From Syntrophorhabdaceae bacterium PtaU1.Bin034 (GTDB taxonomy: Bacteria > Desulfobacterota_G > Syntrophorhabdia > Syntrophorhabdales > WCHB1-27), in contig MVRP01000227.1 of NCBI GenBank assembly GCA_002067405.1, forward strand, positions 1 to 6,091: a DNA stretch of 6,091 bases. The letters are read 5' to 3'. The notes beneath the pieces are model-generated. The model searched no databases. It saw nothing but the letters and a program-made list of their open reading frames with translations, and was not told the origin of the DNA. Both the position numbers and the translations under genes were made by a program. This document shows positions 3,745 to 6,091 of this stretch, piece after piece. Position 1 is the stretch's first letter, and the number at the start of each line of letters is the position of its first letter.

Positions 3745-6087
3745 ATGGAAGCACATGAAAATAAATATTCCATCTTAGGAAAACGAGTACCGAGGGTCGA
3801 TACGAGATTAAAAGTACAGGGAAAGGCCAAGTATGCGGCTGACTACGAGATGCCGGGCATGCTGTGGGGCAAGATCAAGAGAGCGCCCTATGCCCACGCG
3901 AGGATACTCAGCATCGATACGAGCAAAGCAGAAAGACTGCCGGGCGTGAAAGGCGTTGTGGTCGGCAAGGATTTCGGCAATTTCAAATGGGGTTGGCAGG
4001 GGCATACCCGCGATGAGAGCCCGCTGGCGACAGACAAGGTCAGGTACCTGTATGAGGGCGTTGCTGCGGTGGCAGCGATCGACAAGGATATCGCTGAAGA
4101 AGCCTGCGATCTGATTGATATTGAATACGAGGAACTGCCCGGGGTGTTCGATCCTTTCGAGGCGATGAAGGAAGGAGCCCCGCTTGTCCATGAGAATAAG
4201 CCAAGAAACATCCTTGTCGAGTATCACTGGGATTTCGGCAATGTGGACAAGGCGTTCGACGAATCCTACCTGGTAAAAGAAGAACTGTTCCAGACACCAA
4301 GGATGGCAAAAGGATATATCGAACCGCCATCGGCGCTTGCCTGGTGGGAGCACGATACCCTTCACTATCTGGGCTCAAAAGGCAGCCCCTACATGCTCTG
4401 GCGGATCTTTGGAAGGGCATTTAACCTTCCACTAAGTAAAGTTCGCGTAATAACGCCGGTGATCGGCTGCGACTTCGGCGGTACGAAGAACGACGGTCAC
4501 GCACTCGATTTCGCGGCCATCCTGCTGGCAAAGAAAACCGGCAGGCCGGTCAAGATCGTTTATACCCAGTGGGAAGAGCTCACCACGTGCCTGAGACGTC
4601 ATCCGATGTGGATGAGGACGAAGATAGGGCTTTCGAGGGACGGCATCATCAAAGGTCTTTACACGAACGTAGTCGCCGATGGTGGGGCTTATGCGAGGAT
4701 GAGCCCGGTCAGTATGTACCTCACAAACGGCTTTGTTACACTGCCTTACAAGTTTGACAATTTCAAAACTGATACCTGGAATATCTATACGAACAATCCC
4801 ATGTCCGCGGCTATGAGAGGGCACGGCATGTACCACACGAGATATGCAATTGACTGCCTGCTCGACATGATGGCCAAGGAACTGGGGATCGATCCGGTCG
4901 AAATAAGGCTGAAGAACTGCCTCGACGACATCAAGGCCGGAGAGACTTACTACACGGTCAACAAGCTGCGCGTGGCTTCGTGCGGCGTGAAAGAGTGCCT
5001 CACGCAAAGCCGCGATCTATTCGGCTGGGACGACTACCACAAGAACACGAAGAAAGTCGACGGCCACATCGCCAGGGGCGCCGGTGTCTCCTGCACCGGG
5101 TACCTGAGCGGCGCACGACTCACCGGCCATAACTCCTGTTCCGCACTTGTCCGGATCAACGAGGACGGCAGCGTCAACGTGCAGACCGGCGCTACCGACG
5201 TGGGCATGGGTTCCGATACGGCCATGTGTATGATCGCGGCTGAGGTGCTGGGACTCCAGATGAGCGACGTCGAAATAAAAAGAGTTGACACATCCTACAG
5301 CTACCCTGACCCCGGCTCCTATGGAAGCAGAGTGACCATTTATGCAGGCGAAGCCACTGCAAGGGCAGCAGAGGATGCAAAGAAGCAGATTCTGGAAGCA
5401 GCGGCAAAAGAGATGGGGCTGTTCCCGGAAGAACTCGACATAAAAGACAGGAAAGTCATCATGAAGACCGACGAGACCAAGTTCATGCCGTGGCTGCAGG
5501 CGGTAAGGATTGCCTGCTATGCATCCATAGGTAATGTTATCGTCGGAAAAGGTGTTTCGAGGAAAGGTACCCAGGGCTTTTCTCCGAAAGCGTTCGAGAC
5601 GGGCGTTGGCGATGTCGGGACAAACTACGGCTTTGCTGCCCAGATCAACGAGGTTGAAGTCGACCTCGAAACCGGTGTGGTGAAGTGCACCGAAAAGAGT
5701 TCGATGGCCGATGACTGCGGATTCCCTCTGAACCCGGATATCGTCGAGACCCAGTGCATTGGCGGATCCTACCATCAGGCTATCGCTCCGGGGCTTTACG
5801 AGGAGTTTTACATGGATAACGGCAGCACGCTGAACCCGAACTTCGTCGACTACAAGCGGCCTCGTGCGTACGAAGCGCCGTTCCCCAAATTCGCCCATGT
5901 CATTACCCATGATCCGTTTGGTCCGTTCGGCGTGAAGGAATGCAGCGAGGCGACCAATTGTACCGGAGCGCCTGCAGTCATCAGCGCAATCTACGATGCA
6001 ACAGGCGTGATGATCAAAAACATGCCGGCGACGCCCGAAAAGATGTGGCGGGCCTTAAGAGCGAAAAAAGAGGAAGCAAAGAAGTAG
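3745..6087 (+). CDS. Molybdenum hydroxylase molybdopterin-binding (large) subunit, divergent xanthine oxidase family
   Basis: The 780-residue product matches the length of CoxL/HcrA-type catalytic subunits. An N-terminal hammerhead domain (about 15-140) opens with RVDTRLKVQGKAKYAAD; two molybdopterin-binding domains follow, about 150-390 and 420-760. Recognisable sites are IEPPSALA (192-199), GCDFGGTK (241-248, usually GGGFGGK), AMRGHGMYH (356-364, usually RGFGxPQ), GATDVGMG (482-489, usually GxxExGQG), and KECSE (731-735, usually KGxGE). Glu735 aligns with the catalytic Glu of the family because the spacing to the following SAIYDA block is normal. The CO-dehydrogenase AYRCSFR signature is absent. 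Its N-terminus shows no Tat signal, so the enzyme should be cytoplasmic. AAGGAGG lies just before the ATG, 10 bases after the small-subunit stop. Hydroxylation or dehydroxylation of an aromatic or heteroaromatic compound or CoA ester is the general expectation. The substrate is undetermined, and the changed cofactor motifs make transfer of function from known members unsafe. Confidence 0.94.
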   Translation: MEAHENKYSILGKRVPRVDTRLKVQGKAKYAADYEMPGMLWGKIKRAPYAHARILSIDTSKAERLPGVKGVVVGKDFGNFKWGWQGHTRDESPLATDKVRYLYEGVAAVAAIDKDIAEEACDLIDIEYEELPGVFDPFEAMKEGAPLVHENKPRNILVEYHWDFGNVDKAFDESYLVKEELFQTPRMAKGYIEPPSALAWWEHDTLHYLGSKGSPYMLWRIFGRAFNLPLSKVRVITPVIGCDFGGTKNDGHALDFAAILLAKKTGRPVKIVYTQWEELTTCLRRHPMWMRTKIGLSRDGIIKGLYTNVVADGGAYARMSPVSMYLTNGFVTLPYKFDNFKTDTWNIYTNNPMSAAMRGHGMYHTRYAIDCLLDMMAKELGIDPVEIRLKNCLDDIKAGETYYTVNKLRVASCGVKECLTQSRDLFGWDDYHKNTKKVDGHIARGAGVSCTGYLSGARLTGHNSCSALVRINEDGSVNVQTGATDVGMGSDTAMCMIAAEVLGLQMSDVEIKRVDTSYSYPDPGSYGSRVTIYAGEATARAAEDAKKQILEAAAKEMGLFPEELDIKDRKVIMKTDETKFMPWLQAVRIACYASIGNVIVGKGVSRKGTQGFSPKAFETGVGDVGTNYGFAAQINEVEVDLETGVVKCTEKSSMADDCGFPLNPDIVETQCIGGSYHQAIAPGLYEEFYMDNGSTLNPNFVDYKRPRAYEAPFPKFAHVITHDPFGPFGVKECSEATNCTGAPAVISAIYDATGVMIKNMPATPEKMWRALRAKKEEAKK

Positions 6088-6091
6088 CTCA

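Noticed and set aside
5017..5910. Long antisense open frame (297 residues) inside the molybdopterin subunit gene
   Set aside because: It lies fully within a well-supported gene, encodes no recognisable family, and is expected from the codon bias of the sense strand.
3745..6087. Assignment as aerobic CO dehydrogenase large subunit
   Set aside because: The AYRCSFR active-site loop is missing; the equivalent region reads AMRGHGMYH.
2353..6087. Assignment as 4-hydroxybenzoyl-CoA reductase
   Set aside because: The FAD subunit lacks the [4Fe-4S] insert, and several cofactor motifs differ. The subunit composition is similar, but it is shared by many family members.

Overview
The window looks like part of a chromosome from an anaerobic, mid-GC bacterium. 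The Desulfobacterota (a syntrophic or sulfate-reducing aromatic degrader) is my best guess. It rests only on the gene types and general protein character, so treat it as inference. Five protein genes are supported: two on the minus strand on the left, and three on the plus strand on the right that form one operon.

Layout. Positions 1-658 (minus) hold a TetR/AcrR-family repressor that runs off the left edge. Positions 659-1328 carry no credible gene. They hold that repressor's promoter and leader, a perfect 24-bp AT-rich palindrome, and a GC-rich repeat island: a 156-bp segment bounded by 11-bp inverted repeats, then tandem 75-bp repeats. Positions 1329-2006 (minus) hold a second TetR-family repressor that is clearly a paralogue of the first. 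Positions 2007-2352 are a divergent control region with two strong sigma70-type promoters. It also has a 26-bp near-perfect palindrome plus a related half-site just downstream of the plus-strand -10 element.

Positions 2353-6087 encode a three-subunit molybdenum hydroxylase of the xanthine oxidase family, in the order FAD subunit, [2Fe-2S] subunit, molybdopterin subunit, with short gaps and a good ribosome binding site before each gene. By family knowledge the molybdenum subunit oxidises or reduces the substrate, and electrons pass through two [2Fe-2S] clusters to FAD. No subunit shows a signal peptide, so the enzyme should be cytoplasmic. The adjacent repressor probably controls the operon in response to substrate or a CoA ester of it. 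The ligand is not visible from sequence.

The most notable result is that the enzyme departs from the usual family motifs at several places that normally surround the cofactor. In the small subunit the C-terminal CxC cluster motif reads C-A-D (Cys138, Asp140), and the residue before CGFC is Glu instead of Gln. In the large subunit the GQG loop reads GMG, the GGGFGGK loop reads GCDFGGTK, the RGFGxPQ motif reads RGHGMYH, and the KGxGE motif before the catalytic Glu reads KECSE. The catalytic Glu itself is kept. This pattern fits a divergent, possibly uncharacterised subclass with an unusual proximal cluster and active-site pocket, more than a standard 4-hydroxybenzoyl-CoA reductase, xanthine dehydrogenase or CO dehydrogenase.
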